A stretch of 64,000 bases of DNA, from contig BSBK01003253.1 in NCBI GenBank assembly GCA_027943335.1, forward strand, positions 1,256,501 through 1,320,500. The letters run 5' to 3'. Origin of the DNA: Chamaecyparis obtusa (lineage: Eukaryota > Streptophyta > Pinopsida > Cupressales > Cupressaceae). This document shows, in pieces, positions 11,101 to 26,488 of the stretch. The position numbers were made by a program, and so were the translations under genes. Position 1 is the stretch's first letter. Each line of letters begins with the position of its first letter. Below the pieces are notes generated by a model that was given only the letters and a program-made list of their open reading frames with translations, made no database searches and was not told the DNA's origin.

Positions 11101-12683
11101 TCAATGCTAGACAAAGACGATGGTTAGAGTTTATGAGTGAGTATGATTTTGGTATCGAGTATATCAAGCGAAAAGAGAATAGAGTAGCAGAAGCTCTAAG
11201 CAGGAGAAGACACATTTCTACTATATCTACTTCTAGAACTTGGTTGAGAGAACATGTGTTAGAAAATCTTTCAGGGGATGACCATTATGAGATGGTTAAG
11301 ACAACTTTACTTGTACATCCATCAGATCACCATTTTGACAGATACACTTTTGAGGATGATGGTATCATGAGATACCAAGACAGGATGTTCATTTTTTATT
11401 GAGTAGGGTTGAGGAAGGTGGTTTTAGAGGAAATGCATTGTACTCCTTTTTCAGGACATCCAGCGGTAAACAAGATGATTGCAGATATGAGGCCATTGTA
11501 TTTTTGGCGAGGGCTAAAGTGAGATGTGATAGCTTTTGTAGCCTAGTGTTTGGAATGTCAGCGAGTTAAGGCTAAACATGTCCATCCAGCAGGACTTTTG
11601 TACCCACATGATATACCAGAGTATAAATGGTAAGTCATCAGTATGGATTTTATCTAGGGTTTACCCATGACACGATGCAGACATGATGTAATCTTGGTTG
11701 TAGTTGATAAACTAACCAAGGTAGCTCACTTTATTCTAGGGAGTTTGAGAGATGGATCTTTGGCTTTGGCCAAGAAGTGTGTCCAAGAAATTTTCAGATT
11801 GCATGGGGTACCTGAGAATATCATATCAGACAAGGATACTAGGATGACATCAAGGTTTTGGACAACCTTGAATGCATCTTTGGGAACTAGGTTGAATTTC
11901 AGTATCGCTTATCATCCTCAGACATACGGACAGACTGAGAGAGTGAATCAAGTGATTGAAGATTTGCTCCAGATGTATTGTATGGATCAACAGTATAAAT
12001 AGGAAGAATACCTTCCATTGGTGGAGTTTTCCTACAACAACTCTTACCATGCTTCTTTGGGAATGGCACCATTTGAGGTACTTTATGGACAGAAGTGTCA
12101 TACTCCCATCAGTTGGGCTAGAGTAGAGGACAGGATAATGATTGGTCTTGATATGTTGAGAGAGATGGAAGAATAGATGACTCTGATTCATACTCGGCTA
12201 AAGGAAGCAACTGATAGACAGAAAAGTTATGTAGATAGGAACCACACTTTTAGATAGTTTCGGGAAGGTGATAAGGTGTTTCTTCATGTGAGACCACATA
12301 AAAGCTCAATCTCTTTTGGCAAGTCTTCAAAGCTTGCACCAAGATATGTGGGTCCTTTTAATGTTTTGGAGGTCATCAACCCCATTGCCTATAGACTTTC
12401 TCTATTCCCAGCTCTTGCCCGAATCCATAACGTCTTTCATGTTTCATTGTTGAAACCCTATCATCTTGATGCATCTCATATTCTTGATTGGCATGCCTTA
12501 CAAGTTTAGGATCCAGGGGTGGTGTTGGTGTAGCCTACCCACCTCATTGATCAACGTACCATCAATGTGCGTGACAGAGATGTATTGCAGTATAAGGTCC
12601 AACGGGACCAATTCTCTATTGATAGCACTACTTGGGAAGACGCAGAAGACATGCATAGATCTTTTCTGCAGTTATTTACTTAG
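8146..12683 (+). pseudogene. Element A gag-pol polyprotein (gag, PR, RT, RNase H, IN, chromodomain), broken
   Basis: This single long frame would encode capsid, protease, reverse transcriptase, RNase H and integrase. Visible in order: glutamine-rich gag N-terminus from the ATG at 8146; gag core from about 8571; zinc knuckle CYTCGGDHYASVCP (9246-9287); protease DTGA (9432-9443); RT with FIDD (10431-10442); RNase H with TDAS (10872-10883); integrase with D at 11646, D at 11829 and E at 11937; a GPF block near 12345; a chromodomain-like tail at about 12540-12680. The only frame change is a 2-bp gain at about 8566-8567. There are 24 premature stops: 18 TAG, 4 TAA and 2 TGA. The frame is otherwise colinear with the family, so most damage is point substitution. 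It cannot be translated into a working polyprotein. Confidence 0.95.
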
Positions 12684-13379
12684 ATTTATCTTCAGTTATG
12701 TTTTAAGCTTTGTAGTGAACTACTTTTTATGATTCCATAAGACATAGGGTCTATGTTATAACCCGATATGATGTTTTCAATTATAGAACTATTTGTGTAA
12801 CTGTTTTACTATTGGTTTTAGACTTATGTTGGCTTGGTCGAAGGTTTGTTGATCCAAGTTGTATTAAATAAATGATATGGACATACTTTTAATATGTTTT
12901 TCTCATGAATTTATGATGAAATGTTTAAATGAAGTAAAAAGTATGATGTTATATGTAGAATTTTTATTTTCATTATGAATCATTGCTTATGATGAATCCA
13001 AATGATGAATATGTTATGCAATTTAATTTCAATTATGGGTTTGATGTGACTAACCTACTGATGATCTTTTGAGTTTGAGCATGCATGGCAGGAGACAAAG
13101 GCGGAAATGTGATTGAGGTAGAGTATATTTATCTTGTCGGCAGGGGTGAGATCAAAATAATGGTTGCAAGCACACACCATTTAAATTATTTGAAATCTTA
13201 CAAGTTTCTTGACTTATTTCATAAGTGAATGTTTGGATGAATAGTAAGAATGGATTTCTTTCTTTTACTCTTGCTCGAGTGATTGTGTTAATTAGGTGTG
13301 AATATTTTTAGTTAACTTGTTAACATAGTATGGTTTTATTTTAACTTCAACATAAGGCATCAGGGATGATGCACTTTCT
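12684..13379 (+). other. 3' untranslated internal region of element A
   Basis: This AT-rich DNA lies between the end of pol and the polypurine tract. I see no further open frame or known motif in it. Confidence 0.6.
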
Positions 13380-13392
13380 AAGAGGGGAAGGA
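13380..13392 (+). other. Polypurine tract of element A
   Basis: The run aagaggggaagga directly precedes the TGTCACAAC start of the 3' LTR and is a textbook plus-strand primer site. Confidence 0.88.
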
Positions 13393-15248
13393 TGTCACAA
13401 CCATTTTTTTTAAACTCCTAAATTTACGATAGAATTTAATAAATCGAAGACTTTGTTTATTGTTGTTTCTGGATTACAAGGAAAGATTAAGTATATGACT
13501 CCTTTGTTGACTGTCTAAACCTAAGGATTCATCTCCATGGGTGACACATCTACAAGTGTTATTATTTGCAACAGCGTGTGGTGGATGATGAATGATGGAA
13601 TGTGCACCTTAAGTCGGGCACATGGTTTATGCATTAAGTGGAGTTAATTCACTCATTACTAAGGGGAAATAGGGTAACGTCTGGGATACACTTTTCTTAT
13701 CATTCCGGTAGAGGACATTTATGGGAGATTGGGGGGAAAGGGCACAAGAGTAAAAAGGAAAAATCAGGGAAGCAAGGGGAGGATTGCATAGCAGAGAGGA
13801 AGAAAGAAAAAGGAAGCTAAAGTGACCATTTGATTAGGTTCCTGGTCTACACGGACTGCTACAAAAACTAGGTTCTTGTTTCTATTTCTATTACTACAAA
13901 GGAAATGAGCATAGTTTAATATAAATAGAAATCTAAAACAAGGGTTGTTAAGATATTCATTGAAAAACTAACTGAATTTGATATTCTTTATTTCCTTGTA
14001 AATCTGAGAGTTAATCTTTTAGTTTCAAACAAATGTTGCATTTTGCATGGTAACTTTTGGCTCTTACCTTGCATAGTTTTTTTTTAGAATCTATGTATTG
14101 GCTATTAAACCAAGACACCAATTGGGTTGAGAATCTGAAACTCCTCTTCGATTTCCTCAAAGAAAGAATGCCCACAAGCCTAGGAATCAATTTGTGTCCC
14201 TCTGTTAACAACCAAGGCTAGGTGATGTTCATGGACTCTGCCTTGGGAACATACTTTCAATTGATAGATGGTTAGGAAACTATTCAGTCTTTACATCTAT
14301 GGCTACAATAGCCCAATTCACAGTACCCAGTTGACCTGCAACTGCCCACAACTTCCAGATTCGATCCAACTTTCTTTCCTAAAACTTTGAAATGAAGTGA
14401 TAGCAGATATATCAGGATCAGACTTTCTTGACACTTCCTCACATCCATTTCCATTGATGTTATCTTGTTCTTTCTCTTCAGCAATTAGTAGAGAAGAGTG
14501 AAGTGAGTCTACCATGATCAAAACACTTGCTTTTCTCTCTTTACTTCCACTCTAGGAATGACCACTTATAAAATTTATAATGTTTCTAGATTTTTATGTT
14601 ACTTGAAGGAAGCAAGTAGGTTTGAATTCTGAGGACATTCCTTGAAAGGTAGATATGATGTACGATCAATTAGTTGAATGAATGAAATTGTATGTCATTA
14701 AATTAATTTGGTTTAGATGAGTGAAGTTTTAATGATGAAAAGTGTTATGTCTTTTTTGTTTATGCCACGGTCTTAATCTTATTCTTCTAGAAGTAGTAAT
14801 TCCGCTGAATACATCGTTTTGACTTAAAACTAACAATTAGTGAAAGAAATTTTCAAACTTTCTATTAATTTTTCTTTCATATATGAAGTCTCTTGCAGAA
14901 GTTTATTAGTCATGTAAGAATTTTAGTGAAGAATCAGTTGACCTTTAGAATTAGAATTTCGCTAAACTGCCCAGTTGGAGATTTGATCATTTATCCTTTT
15001 TAATGAAATTTGTCATTCATCACTTTTGCTCTTGGACTGTTCAAACCAAATAGGAATTTTTAGAGGAGTTTGTGATTTTTGTTAAGTTCCCGACTGTAAG
15101 AGTTAGTAAATCCCTTTTATATTAAAGTTCCAGACATTCCCAAAAAGAATAACACTGCCTTGTTATGTAACAGTGTGTTCCTTGTATTCCAAGGAAAGAT
15201 TATTTTAGTCCAGGTAGAGCATTTGGCTGTATTCTATGTAATGATAGG

Positions 15249-15253
15249 GTAAT
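15249..15253. repeat. Target site duplication of element E, left copy
   Basis: gtaat before the left LTR is repeated at 18150-18154. The single-copy target is present in LTR A. Confidence 0.92.
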
Positions 15254-15579
15254 TGTTAGAGTAGTCATATTATAGCTAATAATTAATTTATTTAATTATT
15301 AGTCTATTATTCTCTACACTTAAGTTAGACTTAGGCATCTCATTATTCTTTAGGGCTTTCACCTTTAGGGTTTTGGTATCCTTTTATAAGGATTCCCTCT
15401 TTGTATTTAGATAATTCACTTATTGGATCATAATAGAAATTTTCTCTTTGCATGTCCATAAGATGTCTCTGGCTTTTTGGCCTCCATGATTTTTCTTGCT
15501 TCTGTGCTTTGCTTCTTCCATGTGACAGGGTTATGCATACAGGTGTTCTTGGGAGATTAGTATTTCACCTAATCTAACA
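15254..15579 (+). repeat. 5' LTR of element E
   Basis: It has perfect 7-bp terminal inverted repeats (TGTTAGA/TCTAACA). Near its start (15276-15302) is an inverted repeat with 11-bp arms (ctaataattaa) around a 5-base loop. A TATA-like cttttataag lies at 15381-15390, a likely promoter for the element RNA. Confidence 0.95.
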
Positions 15580-15593
15580 TGGTATCAGAGCCA
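15580..15593 (+). other. Primer binding site of element E (tRNA-iMet type)
   Basis: TGGTATCAGAGCCA follows the LTR with no spacer and matches the known plant initiator-Met primer-site consensus exactly at its start. Confidence 0.93.
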
Positions 15594-15889
15594 TCTTGCT
15601 GCTCACTGTTCGTGTTTTGTTGAAGTGTTTCAGAAGCAGGAAGTTTTCAAGGGTTTCAGAAGTTTTTTTTGTGGATCTGGGGGGGAGCCAAAATTTGGCT
15701 CACCTTGGGCAAAAACGGACACCACCATTGTGTCTGGAAGGCCCAAGAACCCCTAAATCCATATAAAACTTGTCCATTTTGGACACAGTGGTATCTGAGG
15801 CAAAAAAATTTTGCATACCAAGGCCGTACGGCCCTGGCACGCACTCCGAGACGGCGATTTTCAAAAAAAAATTTATTAAAATTTTTTTT

Positions 15890-16130
15890 AAGGGGCGGCC
15901 TCCCGGGCGCCACCCCGCGGCTCCTCCGCCGCCCCGCTGGCCTCCTCAGCCGGCCCCGCTCCGCGGCCCGCCCAGCCGCCGCCCGCGCCCGCGCCCGTGC
16001 CGCCGCCGCCCTTCGCGGCCTCCGCTCCGTCGGCCCCCACCGCCCGCGCCCGCGCCCTCCGCTCCGCCGGCCCGCCCACCGCCGGCACCAGCACCAGCCC
16101 CTGGTCCCCCACATGACCCGGGGTTTCCTG
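15890..16130 (+). other. Extremely GC- and CpG-rich block inside element E
   Basis: About 240 bp consist almost only of G and C with many CpG sites, in a window that is otherwise AT-rich. The translations are proline/arginine/alanine low-complexity strings in several frames on both strands. This is what composition alone gives, so I do not call a gene. The function is unknown; a structured leader or packaging RNA is one guess. Intact CpGs agree with a recent insertion. Confidence 0.85.
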
Positions 16131-16249
16131 ATTCAGCCCCCAGGCCCTCTGCTGATGTCAGCATGACGTCAGCGGACATGCTTTTTAATTTTTTTAAAAA
16201 AATTTGCATGTTTTTTTAGGGCTCTGTTTTAAGGGTAATTGGGCCTTTT

Positions 16250-16840
16250 TTTGCCATATCTTCTTCATCTGGAGGCGTATTTGGGAGTTTTTTATATCAT
16301 CGGAAAGCTCTTTCCGAGACAAACGCAATTATGGAGGTTTCTTTTCAAGTTTTTTGCCTCGTTTTTCGTACCATGCCTTCGAAGGCAGGACTGCTTTTTT
16401 GCCTTCCTGGAGCACCTGATGCTTTTTTTGGCATAACTTGCTCATACGGAGGAGTTAGTGGGCGAACGAGACATCATCGGAAAGATGATTCCGAGACGGT
16501 CGTTTTATACGCAGATCTTTTTTCCAGATTCTTCTTCCATTTTTCGCACTAGGCTGTTGAATTCAGAGGTTTTCTTTTTCAGGTGCCTGCCAGAGCACCT
16601 GTCACTGTTTTTGCCGTAACTTGAGCATACGATGGCGTTTTTTGCCAAACGAGATATCGACGGAAAGCTGGTTCCGAGACCTTTCTATTTTTTTCATTTT
16701 GGTTGTTTGATTTTTCTGTTTGCAGGGGTTTTCTGCCAGTCAAAGTCACGGGTACTTTTTGCCTTCCGGACACTATATCTCTCACATCCGGGCTCAGTTT
16801 TCAGCAAACTTGGTATTTTCGGAAAGCTGGTTCAATGTGC
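16250..16840 (+). repeat. Four degenerate ~180-bp tandem units with hairpins in element E
   Basis: A core of the type cggaaagctNNttccgagac recurs at about 16301, 16478, 16661 and 16820 (spacing 177, 183 and 159 bp). Each copy is preceded by a related stretch of the type ttgccataacttgctcatac and an acgag/aacgag segment. The first core is a near-perfect hairpin with 8-bp arms TCGGAAAG/CTTTCCGA. The fourth copy is the most degenerate. Confidence 0.75.
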
Positions 16841-17810
16841 TATTCAGTGGAAGAGTTTATTTTTCCAGATTCTACTCCAGGTTTTCACTCCTCTGAGTTA
16901 TGCAGTTTATGCCCTCTGGTGGAGTGCTTGGTTCTACAGGTCCGGGGATCTCTTCTTCTGAGTTCATAGCTCACTCTTCTTTCTGTCTTTTGAGCATTGT
17001 ATGCTTCTCTTCTATTGCATTCTTTTTTCTGTAAACGCACTGAGATAAAGTGCCTGCTTTTGCATTTTGGGATCTTTAACACTATGTGTTTGTTTGTATA
17101 CGCACTCAGTTATAAAGTGCCATGGGGGGATTCTGATGCATTTGCCACTATAGGCGCATCTACTCTTGTCAAGTGAGCGTACCTTCCACGACATTAGCCC
17201 ATGTAAACTGTGTCTATGACACCGCCCTTTATCCTGTGCTTGTACCTTCTTTTGCACATAGGTGTTCCTGTTTCTTCTTCTTGCAGATGTTTCTGGCATT
17301 GCATTTCAGTGTTCCTGTCACCCCGTTCAGCATTATGGGGGGGTTCACCTATTGGCTCTATTGCTTCCTTGGTTCGGTTGAGTGATCTACGTATTCAGTT
17401 TTTGTTCCTATGTACTAGGCGGATGCAGTGGCTAGGCACCTATGCATTTCGGTGAGATGGTTCATCTACTATATAGACACTCATTCATTCCTATTTTGGA
17501 GGTCACCTCTTTGATTGATCAGCTCTTCAGACTTTGTCTTCTCTACCTGGTCATGCACTATTTCAGTGGGGGTTCCAGCAGTATTCTTCTGACAGTGTTT
17601 GCAGCTTCATGCTTCGGAGATGCTTCATGCTCTTTCTTGTTCCTTTCTTTGGGACATTCCCTAGATTGGAGGCTTTGTTTCCTTCATCTAGTTTATTTTC
17701 TTGTACTGGGTACCTGATCAGGCCTTGTTGCCGGGACCCATAGCTCTTTCATGCATTTTTGTTTTCATGCATCTTTTAGTCCTTAGTTGTTTAGCTTCTC
17801 CCTAAGTTAC

Positions 17811-17823
17811 ACTTAAGGGGGGG
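17811..17823 (+). other. Polypurine tract of element E
   Basis: The run acttaaggggggg ends directly at the TGTTAGA start of the 3' LTR. Confidence 0.8.
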
Positions 17824-18149
17824 TGTTAGAGTAGTCATATTATAGCTAATAATTAATTTATTTAATTATTAGTCTATTATTCTCTACACTTAAGTTAGAC
17901 TTAGGCATCTCATTATTCTTTAGGGCTTTCACCTTTAGGGTTTTGGTATCCTTTTATAAGGATTCCCTCTTTGTATTTAGATAATTCACGTATTGGATCA
18001 TAATAGAAATTTGCTCTTTGCATGTCCATAAGATGTCTCTGGCTTTTTGGCCTCCATGATTTTTCTTGCTTCTGTGCTTTGCTTCTTCCATGTGACAGGG
18101 TTATGCATGCAGGTGTTCTTGGGAGATTAGTATTTCACCTAATCTAACA
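17824..18149 (+). repeat. 3' LTR of element E
   Basis: It has the same length (326 bp) as the left LTR and differs at about three positions: two T/G changes in the region after the TATA-like box and one A/G change near the end. Confidence 0.95.
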
Positions 18150-18154
18150 GTAAT
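18150..18154. repeat. Target site duplication of element E, right copy
   Basis: gtaat directly follows TCTAACA. Comparison with the 5' LTR of element A (near 6972) shows where the uninterrupted sequence resumes. Confidence 0.92.
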
Positions 18155-19220
18155 GTAGTGTAATTATGTGTTTTATCATATGTCACTTGTGTATGATTTA
18201 GTGACTAAAGTACGTCTCTTCTCTTTCCTTCTATAGGAAGCACTGCTATTGACTAAGAACCTTGTGTTTATTGAGATTTTATATATATATTCTCAGAATT
18301 TATGTGACTACTAAGTGTGTTGTTTGAAAGTTTACCAGAGTTAAGAGAATCTATTGATCTTTTGTGTTAAGTACTTAATTTTTGCTACAGTATTATTCTA
18401 ATTTAGTGAGTGTGTTTCATACTACAAAATTAATGTGTTTATTCATGTATAATCATTTATTTTGAGTAAGATATCTTGGGAAAGGGTATCGAATATTGGT
18501 AACAGAGAAGGGTAAAATGTAGTTTCTTTTACCTGCCAGTAGAAATTTGGTCTTTTATGCTTAGGCCTAAGCTTGTAAACACATAAATGAATTTGTGTTG
18601 GTTATGTACTTTCTCTCTGCCATATCTGTGTTCATTCTACTTTGTATGTGATAAAGTAGCTAGATCACAACTTGCACCAGATTCCTTTGTGATCTATCTA
18701 TGTCGAGTTAATAGATCACTCACGTAGGGTCGACGAGCTCTTCATTTTAGGATGAGCCCTAGGGGAGCTAACCACTTTGTGGTTGGGAAGAATAAATGCC
18801 TAGATCACATTTCTGTCTCAAGTTATGTAGATGGACAATAGGCTGTTCAATGGCATAGGAGACAAGAACATGCAGATGCACAGTTGATAGTCCGATGGCA
18901 TGTATTTGGATATCTTGTACTTCTTCGACCTTAAGGTCATGTGTTTTAATGTATGTGTATATACTTTGATATTTTATGTTCGATAGTATGGTCGACATAC
19001 GACATGTGTTATTTACTCTTGTTGTGTATTTCGACAGTTCGATCGAACCTTCATATTTTATGGCAAGGATATTCGACTTTATTTTTATAACAATGTAATC
19101 TCTTTAAATGCAAATGAAATTTATGTCATGGAAAAGTCTTTATTTACTTTTAGACTTGTTATGTTTAGTATTTCTGATCTAGAGCTTACGTGTCTCTTAC
19201 TCTAATTTTTGGTTCTTACA

Positions 19221-19225
19221 CTGTG
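19221..19225. repeat. Target site duplication of element A, right copy
   Basis: This is the second copy of ctgtg, directly after the terminal TTACA of the 3' LTR. Confidence 0.9.
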
Positions 19226-23606
<4,381 letters not shown>

Positions 23607-25200
23607 AATAGAAATGGGAAACAAGAAGGGAATGCAAGGTAAATCTGGAAGGAAAAGGTCACCTAGTAGAGAACAAAAAACCGTGAAGCTTCATTGAAAC
23701 ATTATTATAAAACTAATGAAGGTATACATCTATAATGTCACATAGCTGAGTTTTGTCTCTATTTTTAGTTTTCTCTAATTTGTTCTAATTTATTTCATTT
23801 TTGTGCATGTATCTTGCAATCAACAAGTCCAAGATAAAGGGAGAAGCTTAGGTAGGAGGGTCAAACCAAGTTGAATAAATGTATGTTGGAGAAGGGCCAG
23901 GATCACTCCCTGAAGAAGCTCAAACAATGCTTGTTGGAGAAGGGTCATTATCACTCCTTAAAGAAGCTCAAGCAATATATGTTGGAGAAGGGTCGAGATC
24001 ATTTTCTCCTACTAGTATTGATGAATATATAAATCTAGCTCAAACTGTAAAGAGAAGAATCAATTATATAGAAACCTAGATCATTTACTTAGAATGGATG
24101 TGGAGAAATTGAGATCACTTGCTAATGTTCGACCCTTAACTTTGTGTAAGAAGAGTTCAATAAATAAGATAGAAATGGAAATAATGGCCAAATTTGACAA
24201 TCTTGAAACACTTGAACAAGCCCAATTTATTTTAATTGTACTCATACAAAAAATTTGCAAGACCCATTAAAATTGTTGGATATAGGCACAACATCAAAAA
24301 GGATAAAAAATTATAACATGAAAAATGATATTATTAAAAATCTTAGAAATGTTTGAGCTCTGTAGGGAAGCAATTTCGATATAAAGATAAGACCATTACA
24401 AGAAGAGTGATGTTGTCATCTATTGTAGGTAACACTATGCCCTGAAATAGATAAATCCTTTTAGTTTCATCTGAGATTGATTTGAGTAGGAAAATAATAT
24501 CATGATATGTTAAGAGGAAAATGCTTTTTGAATCATAGTAATTTGGAAATCAATTGGGTAATTATGTGTAGAGTTCCTCATTCTGATAGGATTGAGGAGA
24601 GAATCAAGAATTTGATCACGTCATTTTGGTATGATAATACTCATCCTTTATCAAACATTAGAGATGTTATCAGACAGAGGATTAGAGCTAGTGGATATGA
24701 ATATCATAGAAAATATTGGTTGGACACAATGCAACATGAAATATATGTGTCATTTTGTAGTTCAAATCCTAATATAAAGTTTGGGTAAATATTGTTTGAA
24801 AGATTGAAGCCATATTATGTGAGGACAAACAAAGTGTTTGAAACTTATTATTTCTATTATTATATTGAATGTGATCTCCACTAATAGGTTTTTTGAGACT
24901 TTGTAGAAGACACTTATGGTTTTCAAAATGTTCCTCCTAGTAGATGAAATGAGTTCATCTCATCCATTTTATGTGACAAAAGAGATGATGCAACTAGTTC
25001 AATAAATTTTATAAAAGGAATATGTGAAACATGTGGTGATTTCAATATTTTCCCTTTAAAAATGAAGACATTGATGTGACAAAGATGCTAAATTACAAGA
25101 GTTACTTGAATATGTAAAGAACGAAACAAAATTTCTGAAAGAATCCAAAAGGTTAGAATATGTTGAAGAGGAATAGCTATTGGAGCATTGTTGGCTAACA
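23607..25200 (+). pseudogene. Decayed coding sequence of a transposon-like protein, family not identified
   Basis: A basic start (MGNKKGMQGKSGRKRS) lies at about 23612 and may be a first exon. A second segment at 23879-24079 carries a 48-bp tandem repeat encoding the type YVGEGPGSLPEEAQTM. The best stretch, 24507-24788, reads RIEERIKNLITSFWYDNTHP, then YEYHRKYWLDTMQ and SSNPNIKFG. It continues in the same frame after a TAA as FERLKPYYVRTNK, then about 120 more codons with several stops. The pattern of a helical start, a 'W.D.T' block and then 'F..LKPYYV' resembles uncharacterised proteins found in multicopy plant elements, but I cannot name the family. Several stops fit C-to-T changes. Confidence 0.5.
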
Positions 25201-25342
25201 AATTTTGTCCTTTAATACAATTGCTATACTGACTCTATCACCCTTTCTAAGAATAAATCTCTAGACAACAGTTGGGAAAGTGTTGGTAAATGATTTGTTA
25301 CATTAGATTGTTGATATTACAATGACCTAGTAAGCCCATGTG

Positions 25343-25823
25343 AGCGACAAAAACATTCACAAAAGACAAATGGGAAAAATAATTAAACCAGACCCATCTC
25401 TAAATTTTAGAAGTACAACTCCCTCATATAGATATGTGATGAATGAATATTGATATAATTTTAATCAGAAATAAAAAAGGGAAACCAACATGTATCTATA
25501 GTCATGAAAAATAGAGGTAAAATAGGGAAAAAGATGCACATACGAAACAAAGTTCATTCTTGCATGAAACTTTTTATAGTGAAAATAGGGAAAGGTTATC
25601 TTCAAAGAATGCACATATTTCTATTCAAAGATAACATAATACATAACCCAAACTAATTATCTTAAAAGGAAATAATTCATAGAACAAAGACGAAATAGAG
25701 GCCCAGAAAATGACAACACAAAATTTTGATAGTTGTATTCATATGCAAGCAACAATGATCAAAGTCTTCATATTTACAGATTAGAGCCAAAATTAGCTAT
25801 TTTCTTTCATGCTCCTTCCTTCC
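25343..25823. repeat. Direct repeat copy 1 (~480 bp)
   Basis: It is clearly similar to 26489-26955 over its full length, for example the shared words accaacatgtatctatagtc and cataatacataa. It could be half of an old LTR pair or an ancient tandem duplication. Clean TG...CA ends and target duplications were not found. Confidence 0.8.
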
Positions 25824-26007
25824 ATTTCATCATTACCGATACTTTTTTACGAGAACCCTTATTATTTTTTACATGAAATGAGATTTTGAAAGCATAGAGT
25901 ACCTTTTTTAATTACCTATTCTGCGTATACATTTTATGAGCCAGGAAGTACATGAATAAAGAATTAGGAGTATTCCATGTGACCTCGCACTAAATCTATT
26001 TAAACAT

Positions 26008-26265
26008 CTAACTACTCTTAATCTCTACTAATTCTTCATTTTTAAAGTCAGTCGAAGACTTGAGGGTGTCACCTTCTTTGAGCATAGGGTCTTCTTTTGG
26101 GGAAGGAAAAGTTGGGCATGCAACTAACTCTATGGTGTGATTGCAGGAATAATTTTTTAGAAGTTTGAGACTCCATGACTCAGGGTTATTTAAGTAACCA
26201 AATATCTTCTTTAGACAGTCTAAGAGTGAGGCCAACTGATAATCTTCAGAAGGGTGAAAATTCAA
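26008..26265 (-). pseudogene. Short acidic ORF remnant between the direct repeats
   Basis: An 85-codon open stretch with the segments FGYLNNPESWSLKLL and KNEELVEIKSS at its C-terminus. I do not recognise a family. Its place just upstream (on the minus strand) of a repeat copy, as for 27043-27312, suggests it is the end of a retroelement ORF. Confidence 0.25.
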
Positions 26266-26488
26266 GCTTTTAGCCTCAGTTATACTTTCTTTTAACGCAA
26301 TACAACATGACTAAAGAACTTTATCATTAATGCTATTAATTTCTTCCAAAAACTGAGAAGCATCCTTTTAAAATCCCCTTTAGAGTTGGAATAGAGGACA
26401 TGTCTACAAATGGAGTCACCAACTTTAGGAGAAAAACTATGGGGATAAGAGCTATATAATATATAAATTTCATGCCTTCCTCAGTGGA

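Larger units (their letters stand above)
15254..18149 (+). mobile_element. Element E: young non-autonomous LTR retrotransposon
   Basis: Two 326-bp direct repeats, TGTTAGA...TCTAACA, bound the unit, and gtaat is duplicated on both sides (15249-15253 and 18150-18154). A perfect initiator tRNA-Met primer site follows the left repeat and a purine/G run precedes the right one. The 2.24-kb interior has no gag, protease, RT or integrase motif. It holds an extremely GC-rich block and an array of about 180-bp degenerate repeats. The LTRs differ at about three positions, so insertion was recent relative to host LTR A. It resembles TRIM/LARD-type non-autonomous elements in principle, but I do not recognise the family. 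Confidence 0.93.
5144..19220 (+). mobile_element. Element A: Ty3/gypsy chromovirus with both LTRs, host of nested element E
   Basis: This LTR retrotransposon is complete in outline: 5' LTR, tRNA-iMet-type primer site, gag-pol frame, polypurine tract and 3' LTR. It is flanked by the 5-bp direct repeat ctgtg (5139-5143 and 19221-19225). Both LTRs start TGTCACAAC and end GGTTCTTACA. Without nested element E the element is about 11.2 kb, with unusually long LTRs of about 2.9 kb. The C-terminal chromodomain places it among chromoviruses. By eye the two LTRs differ at about 20 positions in their first 250 bp, so it is fairly old, in line with the 24 premature stops in gag-pol. It landed near the PI-PLC pseudogene. 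Confidence 0.93.
13393..19220 (+). repeat. 3' LTR of element A, interrupted by element E
   Basis: It is homologous to the 5' LTR from TGTCACAAC to TTACA. The LTR parts are 13393-15253 and 18150-19220; the 2,896 bp between them are element E plus one copy of its target duplication. Without the insertion it is about 2,927 bp, close to the 2,910 bp of the 5' copy. Confidence 0.92.

Noticed and set aside
8146..12683. TAG read as glutamine (a changed genetic code or readthrough) in element A
   Set aside because: TAA and TGA stops occur as well, a 2-bp frameshift is present, and the primer site shows the same C-to-T change outside coding DNA. Decay explains all of it.
15656..16219. Overlapping 74-165-codon ORFs on both strands in the GC-rich block
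   Set aside because: Stops are AT-rich, so near-pure GC DNA is open in every frame by composition. The translations are low-complexity Pro/Arg/Ala strings that agree with no family.
16204..17743. Series of 65-109-codon plus-strand ORFs in the element E interior
   Set aside because: They overlap in several frames, are rich in Phe/Ser/Cys from T-rich DNA, and show no gag or pol motif.
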